Source: Holophagaceae bacterium (GTDB taxonomy: Bacteria > Acidobacteriota > Holophagae > Holophagales > Holophagaceae). Taken from it: 10,936 bases of DNA. Below, in pieces: positions 1 through 5,621 of this stretch. Position 1 is the first letter of the stretch. Every line of letters begins with the position of its first letter. The stretch spans positions 18,452 through 29,387 of the forward strand of contig DPRT01000062.1 in assembly GCA_003538615.1 (NCBI GenBank). The letters run 5' to 3'. The notes below the pieces were generated by a model. That model saw only the letters and a list, made by a program, of their open reading frames with translations, searched no databases and had not been told where the DNA came from. Position numbers and translations under genes: made by a program.

Positions 1-425
1 GTCACGGCGGGCACCTCGGCCAGAGTCCTCGGATGGTTGACCGTCGTCTTCCCGCCCACGAAGGACCACAGGAAGGCGTCGAAGCTGCCGAATTCCTTCT
101 GCACCGCCAGGAAGGCCCGGGCGTTCTTCCGGGCCGAGAAGACCTTCAGGCGGTTGCGCACGATGCCCGGATCCTGGAGGGCGGTTTCCAGCTCCGCATC
201 CGTCATCGCCGCCACCTTCACGGGGTCGAACCCGTGGAAGACCCTCCGGTAGGCCTCCCGCTTGCGCAGGATGGTGATCCAGCTCAGCCCGGCCTGGGCG
301 CCTTCGAGGATCAGCTTCTCGAAGAGACGGCGGTCGTCATGTTGAGGGACACCCCACTCCTCGTCGTGGTAGGCCACATACAGCGGATCCGTCCCGCACC
401 AGCCACAGCGCATCTTCACAGTCAT
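1..425 (-). CDS. tag: DNA-3-methyladenine glycosylase I (partial, 3' end outside window)
   Basis: This enzyme removes 3-methyladenine from alkylated DNA in the cytoplasm and starts base excision repair. The 141 visible residues align by eye along the whole length with E. coli Tag. The N-terminal zinc ligands are C7 (in RCGW) and H20 (in AYHDEEWG). E41 and W49 in the LEGAQAGLSWITIL block match the E38 and W46 base-pocket residues of E. coli Tag. FDPVKVAAM and FLWSFVGG follow. The remaining roughly 45 residues, including the second zinc ligand pair, lie beyond base 1. I chose the ATG at 425 because the GGAGG at 433-437 sits 7 nt before it. An in-frame ATG at 431 is almost on top of that site. 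The gene lies downstream of the cyclophilin gene on the same strand, with a strong terminator between them. Confidence 0.93.
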   Translation of the reverse strand, partial: MTVKMRCGWCGTDPLYVAYHDEEWGVPQHDDRRLFEKLILEGAQAGLSWITILRKREAYRRVFHGFDPVKVAAMTDAELETALQDPGIVRNRLKVFSARKNARAFLAVQKEFGSFDAFLWSFVGGKTTVNHPRTLAEVPAV

Positions 426-432
426 GTCCATC

Positions 433-437
433 CCTCC
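433..437 (-). promoter_or_regulatory. Ribosome binding site of tag
   Basis: GGAGG on the minus strand (CCTCC on the plus strand) lies 7 nt before the ATG at 425 and only 1 nt before the ATG at 431, so it decides the start in favour of 425. The foot of the upstream terminator hairpin, at 442, is only a few bases away. Confidence 0.7.
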
Positions 438-441
438 TCTA

Positions 442-476
442 CGAAAAACAGGGCGGCTGAGCCGCCCTGTTTTTCG
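442..476 (-). terminator. Intrinsic terminator after the cyclophilin gene
   Basis: This is a perfect inverted repeat with 16-bp arms (442-457 and 461-476) and a 3-nt loop. The stem has a GC core (GGGCGGC/GCCGCCC) flanked by A5/T5, so the RNA from either strand ends the hairpin in a U run. It begins 17 bp past the cyclophilin stop, as expected for its terminator. It also stands directly before the tag ribosome binding site, so tag transcription must read through it or begin within or just beside it. Confidence 0.88.
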
Positions 477-492
477 CATGGACCAGAAAAAC

Positions 493-954
493 TCAGGCCT
501 CCACCACCGTCGCCTTGACGATGCGGTCGTTGGCCTTGATGGCCTGGACCACCTTGATGTCGGCGTCCGAGGCGCACTGGCCGAACACCGTGTGCACGCC
601 GTCCAGGTGGCTGGGGGCGCTGCCGTTGCAGATGAAGAACTGGCTTCCGCCGGTGTTCGGGCCCGCATGGGCCATGGAGAGGGCGCCCAGCTTGTGCTTG
701 TGGGGGTTGCCCGCGGTCTCGCACTTGATCTTCCAGCCGGGTCCGCCGGTGCCGGGCATGCCCGCGGCGCCGGCCTTGGTGTTGGGGCAGCCGCCCTGGA
801 TGACGAAGTCCGGGATCACGCGGTGGAAGGCCAGGCCGTCGTAGAAGCCGGCTTCGATGAGCTTCACGAAGTTGGCCACGGTCCCCGGGGCCTCCTTCGG
901 GAAGAGTTCCAGGTTGATGTCGCCCTTGTCGGTCTGGAAGAGCACGCGGGTCAT
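493..954 (-). CDS. Peptidyl-prolyl cis-trans isomerase, cyclophilin type
   Basis: This enzyme catalyses cis-trans isomerisation of X-Pro bonds during protein folding. The 153-residue protein is a single cyclophilin domain with no signal peptide, so it is probably cytoplasmic (PpiB-like). Visible family blocks are [13 protein letters not shown] at 43-55 (R45 is the catalytic arginine), GGSQFFI at 102-108 and [10 protein letters not shown] at 116-125. H116 stands where human cyclophilin A has W121, the residue important for cyclosporin binding, as in many bacterial members. A GAGGTG Shine-Dalgarno lies 4 nt before the ATG. A likely promoter lies upstream at 982-1010 and a strong terminator follows the stop. 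Confidence 0.96.
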   Translation of the reverse strand: MTRVLFQTDKGDINLELFPKEAPGTVANFVKLIEAGFYDGLAFHRVIPDFVIQGGCPNTKAGAAGMPGTGGPGWKIKCETAGNPHKHKLGALSMAHAGPNTGGSQFFICNGSAPSHLDGVHTVFGQCASDADIKVVQAIKANDRIVKATVVEA

Positions 955-981
955 GGTTCACCTCATTAGGTTCAATCCTCC

Positions 982-1010
982 AGAATAGAAGGCCACCCCC
1001 CCGGAGTCAG
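982..1010 (-). promoter_or_regulatory. Predicted sigma-70-type promoter of the cyclophilin gene
   Basis: On the minus strand CTGACT (1005-1010) is a -35 candidate and TATTCT (982-987) a -10 candidate, separated by 17 bp. Each matches the consensus at four of six positions. Transcription would start about 20 nt before the coding region. The region is shared with the divergent lipoprotein gene. This is a reading by eye only. Confidence 0.45.
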
Positions 1011-1062
1011 CATGAACTTCTTCCGTCCTCTGATCGCATATCATCAAGGCTCTGGAGGATTC

Positions 1063-1488
1063 ATGAAGCTCCACCCCCTCGTTCCCGCCCTGGTGCTGCT
1101 GGGCTCCATCTCCGTCCTCGGCTGCCGGAAGGTGCCCCTGACGCCCAGTTCCCCCGTCCCCGCGGGCACGGTGGTGTTCCGCTTCACCCGCAAGGTGCAG
1201 GGGCCGGTGGAGCTGAGCATCAACGGGGCCCGCATCCCCGTCCAGCAGCTGCCCAAGGGCGCCACCAGCCTCGTGGTGAAGGGCCTGCCCGCGGGCAAGC
1301 ACCGCTTCTTCCTCACCAGCCAGCGGGAAGCCTTCAGCCCCGACCTGGGTGAGCTGGACATGGGCGGGGACAAGGGGATCTACCAGATCACGCTGGTCCA
1401 GACCCTGAACGCCGTCCTCTACGGCAAGCCCGATCCCCTGCCCACCGCCGAGGGCCTTCCCGGCGTGACCGCAGCCCTCACCAAGTAG
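1063..1488 (+). CDS. Small predicted lipoprotein of unknown function
   Basis: I do not recognise the family. The 141-residue product starts with a lipoprotein signal: a lysine at position 2, a hydrophobic stretch and a lipobox ending at V18-L19-G20-C21. The mature protein would be acylated on C21 and tethered to a membrane. The rest is a compact beta-rich domain with alternating hydrophobic residues (GTVVFRF, VELSIN, SLVVKGLPAGKHRFFLTS). The pattern resembles PEGA-like or small Ig-like surface domains in which a peptide presents a ligand, but this is a weak resemblance. The ATG at 1063 follows GGAGG at 1054-1058. An in-frame ATG at 1012 would bury the signal peptide and has no comparable site. 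The ferredoxin gene begins 2 bp after the stop, so the two are probably translated together. Confidence 0.85.
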   Translation: MKLHPLVPALVLLGSISVLGCRKVPLTPSSPVPAGTVVFRFTRKVQGPVELSINGARIPVQQLPKGATSLVVKGLPAGKHRFFLTSQREAFSPDLGELDMGGDKGIYQITLVQTLNAVLYGKPDPLPTAEGLPGVTAALTK

Positions 1489-1490
1489 CG

Positions 1491-1784
1491 ATGGCGCTGG
1501 TGGCCCGCACCCGCCCGGCGGACCTCGCTGTCGGCGGAATGGGGACCCTGATGAGCCGGTGCCTGGCCCAGGGCCTGCCGGTGGCTTCCGCCTGCTCGGG
1601 CCGGGGCGCCTGCGCCCGGTGCCTGGTCACCGTCCTGGAAGGGGCTTCCCACCTGACCCCGATCCGCCCCCATGAATCCCGGACCCTGGCCCGCCAGGGA
1701 GCCGGACCCGGTCAGCGCCTCAGCTGCCAATGCGGTGTGGCGGATCCGGGCGCGGCCATCCTCATCACCACAGGCTACTGGTGA
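1491..1784 (+). CDS. 2Fe-2S ferredoxin
   Basis: This is a 97-residue single-domain ferredoxin that should carry one electron through a 2Fe-2S cluster. The four cysteine ligands are C35, C41, C44 and C79 (C-x5-C-x2-C-x34-C), set in ASACSGRGACARC and RLSCQC. That spacing is typical of the adrenodoxin-like and Isc-type fer2 proteins rather than plant-type ferredoxins (C-x4-C-x2-C). No signal peptide or membrane segment is present, so it is probably cytoplasmic. The start lies 2 bp after the lipoprotein stop without a clear Shine-Dalgarno, which suggests translational coupling. The stop overlaps the GTG start of the next gene (GTGA). No reductase or oxygenase partner is in the window, so the electron donor and acceptor are unknown. 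Confidence 0.9.
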   Translation: MALVARTRPADLAVGGMGTLMSRCLAQGLPVASACSGRGACARCLVTVLEGASHLTPIRPHESRTLARQGAGPGQRLSCQCGVADPGAAILITTGYW

Positions 1785-2770
1785 GCCGCCGGGCCTGGTT
1801 CGCCCTTGGCGCCCTGCCCTTCCTGGCAGTAGGGGGGTTCATGGCCTGGAAGACCCGGGCCGTGGCCAAGGAGCTGGTGGATCCCCCTTTCTACCGCCCC
1901 CAGCCCCTGGCGCGGGTGGACGCCACGTACCGCGAGCTCGAAGCCGGGGGGAACGGTGATCCCGGGGGAATCTGGTCCTCTGAAGAGGTGGGCGGGCTCC
2001 AGCTCTGGCGCCTCCGGCGGCGCGAGTCCGCGCCCGGCGTGGTGCTGCTGCTCCATGGCTTCGGCGATGACCGCTGGGGCACCAGCCCGGCCCTCCAGTG
2101 GTTTCCCGGGCTCGACGCCGCCATCTTCACCTACCGGCGGCGGGATGATGCCCTGCGAAGCGGCGGACCCGCCCCGCTGGTCACCTTCGGCGCGGCCGAA
2201 TCCCGGGACGTGGTCCGCATCGTCCACCACCTGGAGGCCGCCGGCACCCCCCGGCGCAGGATCCTGCTCATGGGCCGGAGCCTGGGCGCCTCCGTGGGCC
2301 TGCTGGCCCTGTCGGATCTGGAGCGCGACGGCAGGGGTCCCCTGGCGGGCTTCATCTGGGAGGGCGCCCCGGCCAGCAGCCGCAGCTTCGCCGAGCGCCT
2401 GGTGCGGGGCCCCGAGGACCGCTGGTGGCACGCGCTCGCGCCGCCCATCGGGGCCCTGGCCAGCCGGGCGGCAGGCCGCATGGGCGGCTACGATCCCGCG
2501 GACACCGATCTGCTGTTGCGGACGGAGGGGCTCCGCTTCGCCACGCCCAGCCTCTGCTTCCTGGCCACCCAGGACCGGCTGGCCCCCCCGGAGGTCCAGC
2601 GGACCCTGGCGGCCCGATTCCGTTCGGGCCGGGTGGTCGAAGTGCCGACCTGGCACCTGCACTGCGCCGAGGTCCTGGGGCCCGCCTATGCCCAAGCCAT
2701 CCGGGAGGCCACGGGCCATTGGTTCACAGATGCGACGGGGGGCCCGGAAGGGCCCCCCATGCATCGCTGA
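1781..2770 (+). CDS. Membrane-anchored alpha/beta hydrolase
   Basis: This is a 329-residue serine hydrolase of the alpha/beta fold with unknown substrate. An N-terminal hydrophobic segment (about residues 6-23, preceded by SRR) should anchor it in or send it across the inner membrane. No clear cleavage site follows. HGFGDD at 92-97 is the oxyanion-loop block. GRSLG at 165-169 gives the nucleophile S167. D265 (in FLATQDRLAPP) and H292 or H294 (in TWHLHC) complete a plausible triad. The domain looks like the BAAT/peptidase S9-like fold found in many uncharacterised hydrolases. I chose the GTG at 1781 because it overlaps the ferredoxin stop by 4 bp. The ATG at 1730 lies inside the ferredoxin gene and would add a low-complexity head before the anchor. 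Confidence 0.88.
   Translation: MSRRAWFALGALPFLAVGGFMAWKTRAVAKELVDPPFYRPQPLARVDATYRELEAGGNGDPGGIWSSEEVGGLQLWRLRRRESAPGVVLLLHGFGDDRWGTSPALQWFPGLDAAIFTYRRRDDALRSGGPAPLVTFGAAESRDVVRIVHHLEAAGTPRRRILLMGRSLGASVGLLALSDLERDGRGPLAGFIWEGAPASSRSFAERLVRGPEDRWWHALAPPIGALASRAAGRMGGYDPADTDLLLRTEGLRFATPSLCFLATQDRLAPPEVQRTLAARFRSGRVVEVPTWHLHCAEVLGPAYAQAIREATGHWFTDATGGPEGPPMHR
2737..2758. terminator. Hairpin shared by two convergent genes
   Basis: A perfect GC-only inverted repeat with 9-bp arms (2737-2745 and 2750-2758) and a GGAA loop lies inside the last codons of the hydrolase gene. It is 24 bp beyond the stop of the convergent CsgG-family gene. There is no T tract on either side, so it is not a classic intrinsic terminator. 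It could still stop or stabilise the 3' end of the minus-strand transcript. No other terminator is visible in the 12-bp gap. Confidence 0.45.
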
Positions 2771-2782
2771 AGCAGGCTGGAT

Positions 2783-3520
2783 CTATTCGTCCTCGTTGGC
2801 CGCGACGGTGGCCCGCAGCAGCTTGGGCGTGATGCGCTGGACGATGGGCTCGAACACCTTGTTCACCAGTTCCTCGTCGTACTGCACCTCGGCGCCGGTG
2901 CCCGCCACCTTCACGCTGGTGTCGGAGACCTTGTCCTCGTCCTTCCAGGCACCCAGGATCTCGCCGGTCTCCACCTCGATGAGGCGGATGTCCAGGCGGC
3001 CCGTGAAAGAGGCCTTCTTGACGTTCACGCTGCCGGCCACGGCGCCGGCCATGCCATCGCCCGTGACCTTGCTCACCAGGGCGCCCACGCCCCAGCCCGT
3101 GGCGAATCCGCCCTCCTTGTAGGCGAAGCGGGTGATCTTGCCGGTCATGACGTATTTCACGCCCAGCAGCTTGCCGATCTTCTGGACCGTGGCGGTATCC
3201 ACCTCACCGCTCTGCTGGAAGTTCAGCTCCTCGCGGATCTCGGACAGCCGCTCGCGTTCGACGACGCGGATCTTGTTCCGCCCCTTCTCCATGATCTCCG
3301 TGGTGAAGAGATCCCGGAGCTGGTTGGAGATGGTGCTCATCTGGTTGCCCCAGCCGCCGTGGCGCCAGCCGTGCCAGGCATCGGGCGCGGCCTTGAACTC
3401 GATGATGGCGATGCGGGGCAGCTTCGCCCTCTCTTCCTTGGACATCTTCTTCTGGGCGAGGGCCGGTGTCGCGACAGCGAAGGCGGCCAGCAGGGCCAGG
3501 AGCAGCTTGCGGAAACGCAT
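2783..3520 (-). CDS. CsgG-family exported protein
   Basis: This is a 245-residue member of the CsgG/HfaB family, named after the outer-membrane curli secretion channel. A signal peptide (1-22, MRFRK, hydrophobic core, cleavage after ALA) leads to a mature protein without any cysteine, so it lacks the lipobox of true CsgG. The family fold is suggested by RIAIIEF (36-42), the helix with LRDLFTTEIM, IRVVERERLSEI (84-95), LGVKYVMTGKITRF (119-132) and the C-terminal strand pair RLDIRLIEVETGEIL. A glycine- and alanine-rich stretch (137-164) lies about where CsgG has its membrane hairpin. No other curli gene is present. A periplasmic or outer-membrane assembly role is inference. It lies 28 bp downstream of the HU-type gene and is probably cotranscribed with it. 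The start has an AGGGAG site 5 nt upstream. Confidence 0.88.
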   Translation of the reverse strand: MRFRKLLLALLAAFAVATPALAQKKMSKEERAKLPRIAIIEFKAAPDAWHGWRHGGWGNQMSTISNQLRDLFTTEIMEKGRNKIRVVERERLSEIREELNFQQSGEVDTATVQKIGKLLGVKYVMTGKITRFAYKEGGFATGWGVGALVSKVTGDGMAGAVAGSVNVKKASFTGRLDIRLIEVETGEILGAWKDEDKVSDTSVKVAGTGAEVQYDEELVNKVFEPIVQRITPKLLRATVAANEDE

Positions 3521-3548
3521 GGGGACTCCCTGGAGGTGGGTTAAGGGG

Positions 3549-3845
3549 CTACTCGTCGATCAGCTTGCTGCGAAGTTCCTTGCCCAGCTTGAAATAGACC
3601 ACCCGCTTGGGGGGGACCTGGATGCTCTCGCCGCTGCGGGGATTGCGCCCCTGGCGGGCCCGCCGGTCCCGCAGGCGGAAGCTCCCGAAGCCGCGGAGCT
3701 CCACGCCCTCGCCGGTCTTGAGGGACTCGATGATGCTCTCCAGGAAGGTGTTCACCAGGAGATCCGCATCCTTCTTCCCCAGTTCGAGCCGCTCCATCAG
3801 GTGCCGGGAGAGGTCAGCCTTGGTGAGGGTCTCCATCGCTTCCAT
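3549..3845 (-). CDS. HU/IHF-family DNA-binding protein
   Basis: This is a 98-residue nucleoid protein that bends DNA as a dimer. The N-terminal helices (TKADLSRHLMERL onwards) form the dimer body, followed by GVELRGFGSFRLRDRR (47-62). The beta-arm carries GRNPRSGE at 66-73 with P69 at the tip, which in this family inserts between base pairs. The end, VYFKLGKELR, is typical. The arm and GFGSF block resemble IHF beta as much as HU, and I cannot assign the subunit. I chose the ATG at 3845 because GGAG sits 5 nt before it. An ATG at 3836 is also possible, and an upstream ATG at 3893 lies in the promoter region. The gene has its own promoter with symmetric elements and is followed by the CsgG-family gene. 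Confidence 0.93.
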   Translation of the reverse strand: MEAMETLTKADLSRHLMERLELGKKDADLLVNTFLESIIESLKTGEGVELRGFGSFRLRDRRARQGRNPRSGESIQVPPKRVVYFKLGKELRSKLIDE

Positions 3846-3875
3846 GGGAACTCCAAAGGGGTGGGGGCTCGGTGC

Positions 3876-3894
3876 ATTGAGGGCAGTCCTCAAT
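3876..3894. promoter_or_regulatory. Operator-like palindrome at the HU-type promoter
   Basis: ATTGAGG (3876-3882) and CCTCAAT (3888-3894) form a perfect 7-bp inverted repeat with a 5-bp spacer. It overlaps the edge of the -10 element and the predicted transcription start, a usual place for a repressor site. The RNA hairpin it would form is weak and has no U tract, so a protein-binding site is the likelier reading. The regulator is not known. Confidence 0.45.
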
Positions 3895-3921
3895 AAATCC
3901 CCATCCGTGCCCTGAGGTCAA
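3892..3921 (-). promoter_or_regulatory. Predicted promoter of the HU-type gene
   Basis: On the minus strand TTGACC (3916-3921) matches the -35 consensus at five of six positions. TTTATT (3892-3897) matches the -10 at four of six, with an 18-bp spacer. Transcription would start near 3885, about 40 nt before the chosen start codon. It lies just past the pepA terminator, so the HU-csgG unit is set apart from pepA. Confidence 0.6.
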
Positions 3922-3938
3922 GAGGGATATCCCCATCC
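3897..3938. repeat. Pair of 10-bp direct repeats plus palindrome around the -35 element
   Basis: ATCCCCATCC occurs at 3897-3906 and again at 3929-3938, 32 bp apart, which is close to three helical turns. The perfect palindrome GGGATATCCC (3924-3933) overlaps the second copy. The -35 hexamer lies between the copies. The spacing suggests cooperative protein binding, but no regulator can be named. Confidence 0.4.
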
Positions 3939-3942
3939 ATTT

Positions 3943-3970
3943 GAAAAAAAGGGGGGCAGACGCCCCCCTT
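3943..3970 (-). terminator. Intrinsic terminator of pepA
   Basis: On the minus strand a 9-bp stem (AAGGGGGGC with GCCCCCCTT) closed by a 4-nt loop at 3958-3961 is followed by a run of seven T. It begins 21 bp after the pepA stop. This is a textbook intrinsic terminator for the minus strand. In the plus direction the hairpin lacks a U tract. Confidence 0.88.
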
Positions 3971-3991
3971 CGATCCGGACCGGCAGGTCCA

Positions 3992-5464
3992 TCAATCCAT
4001 GAGCCACTCCAGGAGGAACCGGGGGCCTTCCCCGCTGCCGCCGTGGGTGCGGTAGTCCCGTTCCTTGCCCGACCAGCCGCCGGAGAGGTCCACATGGGCC
4101 CAGGAGGCGCCATCCACGAACTCGCGGAGGAAGAGCCCGGCGGTGATGGTGCCGCCCCAGCGGATGCCCGTGATGTTCTTCAGGTCCGCGAGGGGGCTCT
4201 TCAGCAGCTCGGCGTATTCCTCCACCAGGGGCAGCTGCCAGAGGTACTCGCCCACGGCATTTCCCGAATCCAGCAGCCGGTCCACCAGCTTCTGGTCGGT
4301 GCCCATGACCGCCGAGACGCCGTCGCCCATGGCCACCAGGGCCGCCCCCGTGAGGGTGGCCAGGTCCACCACGTGGTCCGCGCCCAGCTCTCCGGCGTAG
4401 TGGAGCAGGTCCGCCAGCACCAGCCGCCCCTCGGCGTCCGTGTTGAGCACCTCGATGGTCTTGCCGCTGCGGCTGCGGAGGACGTCACCGGGCTTGTAGC
4501 TGGTGCCCGAAGGCATGTTCTCCACCAGGCCCATGAGCCCCGTCACCTGCACGGGGACCTCCAGCTGGGCGCAGGCGGCCAGGGTGGCCAGCACGATGGC
4601 CGCGCCGGTCATGTCGTCCTTCATCGTTTCCATGCTGGAGCCGTCCTTGAGGGACAGGCCGCCGGAATCGAAGCAGACGCCCTTGCCCACGAGAACCACG
4701 TGCTTCTTGGGCTTCTCCTTGGGCTTGTACTCGAGCTTCACCACCCGGGGCGGCCGGGCGCTGCCCTGGCCCACGGCGAGAACCGAACGGAAGCCCCCCT
4801 TCTCGAGGGCCGGCACATCCAGCACCTCGCAGTGCAGCTTGTGCTGCTTGGCCAGCTTCACAGCCATGTCGGCGAACACTTCCGGATAGAGATCGCCGGC
4901 GGGGGTGTTGGCCAGGTCGCGGACCCGGTGGCAGGCGGCCACGCCGGCTTCGATGACGGGCAGCTTGCGCCGCGCCTTCCGCGTGTCGTCGCCGTTGGTG
5001 AAGATCTCGATGGACGCGAACTGCTTCGGCTCCTGCTTCCCGCCCTTGAAGGCCACCAGGTCGTAGTTCGCCAGCAGCGCGCCCTCGGCCACCGCCACCT
5101 GCACGGCATCGTGGTCCAGGGTGGACGTGGAAGGCGATAGAACGCCGATCTTCTTCCACTTCTTCTTGAGGCAGAAGCGGCCGGCGGTACCCACGGCCTT
5201 GCGGATCTTGTTGAGCGTCACCTTCTCTTCATCGCCGAGGCCGACGAGGACCATCCAGCGGCTTTCCTTCACACCATTGGGGTGGTGCAGCGGCACAACT
5301 TCAAGATAGTCCGCCTTGAAATCTTCTTCGTCCATCACCTGCCGGGCCACCTTGCTGATGGCGAGGGGCAGCCGATGGCGCTCGCGTCCGGAGAACACCG
5401 GAACGATCAACGCATCTCCGGCGAAATCTTTTCCGGTCTGAGAACTGATATCCACTGAAGGCAT
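3992..5464 (-). CDS. pepA: Leucyl aminopeptidase (M17 family)
   Basis: This cytoplasmic enzyme, usually a hexamer, removes N-terminal amino acids such as leucine from peptides using two divalent metal ions. The length of 490 residues is normal for the family. The N-terminal macro-like domain covers about 1-170 and the catalytic domain the rest. All active-site residues of E. coli PepA can be placed at the same spacing: metal ligands K261, D266, D284, D343 and E345, and catalytic K273 and R347. The M17 signature NTDAEGRL is at 341-348. The ATG at 5464 has AGGAGG 7 nt upstream. The gene stands alone, with an A/T-rich control region before it and a strong terminator after it. E. coli PepA also binds DNA in Xer recombination, but nothing here shows that role. 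Confidence 0.97.
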   Translation of the reverse strand: MPSVDISSQTGKDFAGDALIVPVFSGRERHRLPLAISKVARQVMDEEDFKADYLEVVPLHHPNGVKESRWMVLVGLGDEEKVTLNKIRKAVGTAGRFCLKKKWKKIGVLSPSTSTLDHDAVQVAVAEGALLANYDLVAFKGGKQEPKQFASIEIFTNGDDTRKARRKLPVIEAGVAACHRVRDLANTPAGDLYPEVFADMAVKLAKQHKLHCEVLDVPALEKGGFRSVLAVGQGSARPPRVVKLEYKPKEKPKKHVVLVGKGVCFDSGGLSLKDGSSMETMKDDMTGAAIVLATLAACAQLEVPVQVTGLMGLVENMPSGTSYKPGDVLRSRSGKTIEVLNTDAEGRLVLADLLHYAGELGADHVVDLATLTGAALVAMGDGVSAVMGTDQKLVDRLLDSGNAVGEYLWQLPLVEEYAELLKSPLADLKNITGIRWGGTITAGLFLREFVDGASWAHVDLSGGWSGKERDYRTHGGSGEGPRFLLEWLMD

Positions 5465-5621
5465 GGAAGTTCCTCCTGGCCCAAGAGCCTAGATCCTGGG
5501 GTAAAAAAAGAAAAGCCTGTTTTTCATCACTATTTGTCACGGATAAGCAATTTATTAGCAGCATCTTTTTCAACACTAGCCAATAGAGGGAGTTCCGGCA
5601 TCCAATGGAAGGATGTCCCCC
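5465..5621. promoter_or_regulatory. A/T-rich divergent control region between pepA and pabB
   Basis: This gap feeds pepA on the minus strand and pabB on the plus strand. From about 5500 to 5580 it is strikingly A/T-rich compared with the surrounding genes. It holds A7 and T5 tracts and partial promoter hexamers, such as TTGAAA on the minus strand and TTGTCA on the plus strand. None pairs convincingly with a partner at 16-18 bp spacing. I see no hairpin with a U tract and no RNA gene. Divergent promoters are inferred from the layout. Confidence 0.5.

Noticed and set aside
1012..1062. Upstream ATG for the lipoprotein gene
   Set aside because: It would place 17 residues before the signal peptide and has no good ribosome site, whereas the ATG at 1063 follows GGAGG.
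1730..1780. Upstream ATG for the hydrolase gene
   Set aside because: It lies deep in the ferredoxin gene and adds a Gly/His-rich head before the membrane anchor. The GTG at 1781 overlaps the ferredoxin stop in the usual way.
1775..2764. Long minus-strand open frame of 329 codons opposite the hydrolase gene
   Set aside because: It mirrors the hydrolase frame in high-GC DNA, is Gly/Pro/Arg/Gln-rich and shows no family motif. The hydrolase on the plus strand has a full catalytic triad.
3941..5140. Plus-strand open frame of 399 codons over pepA
   Set aside because: It is His/Gln/Gly-rich, with no domain, and is a shadow of pepA, whose active-site residues are all present on the other strand.
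5512..5526. CCTGTTTTTC stretch similar to the end of the terminator at 442-476
   Set aside because: No matching GC arm lies beside it, so it cannot form the hairpin. The shared 10 bases are probably chance in an A/T-rich gap.
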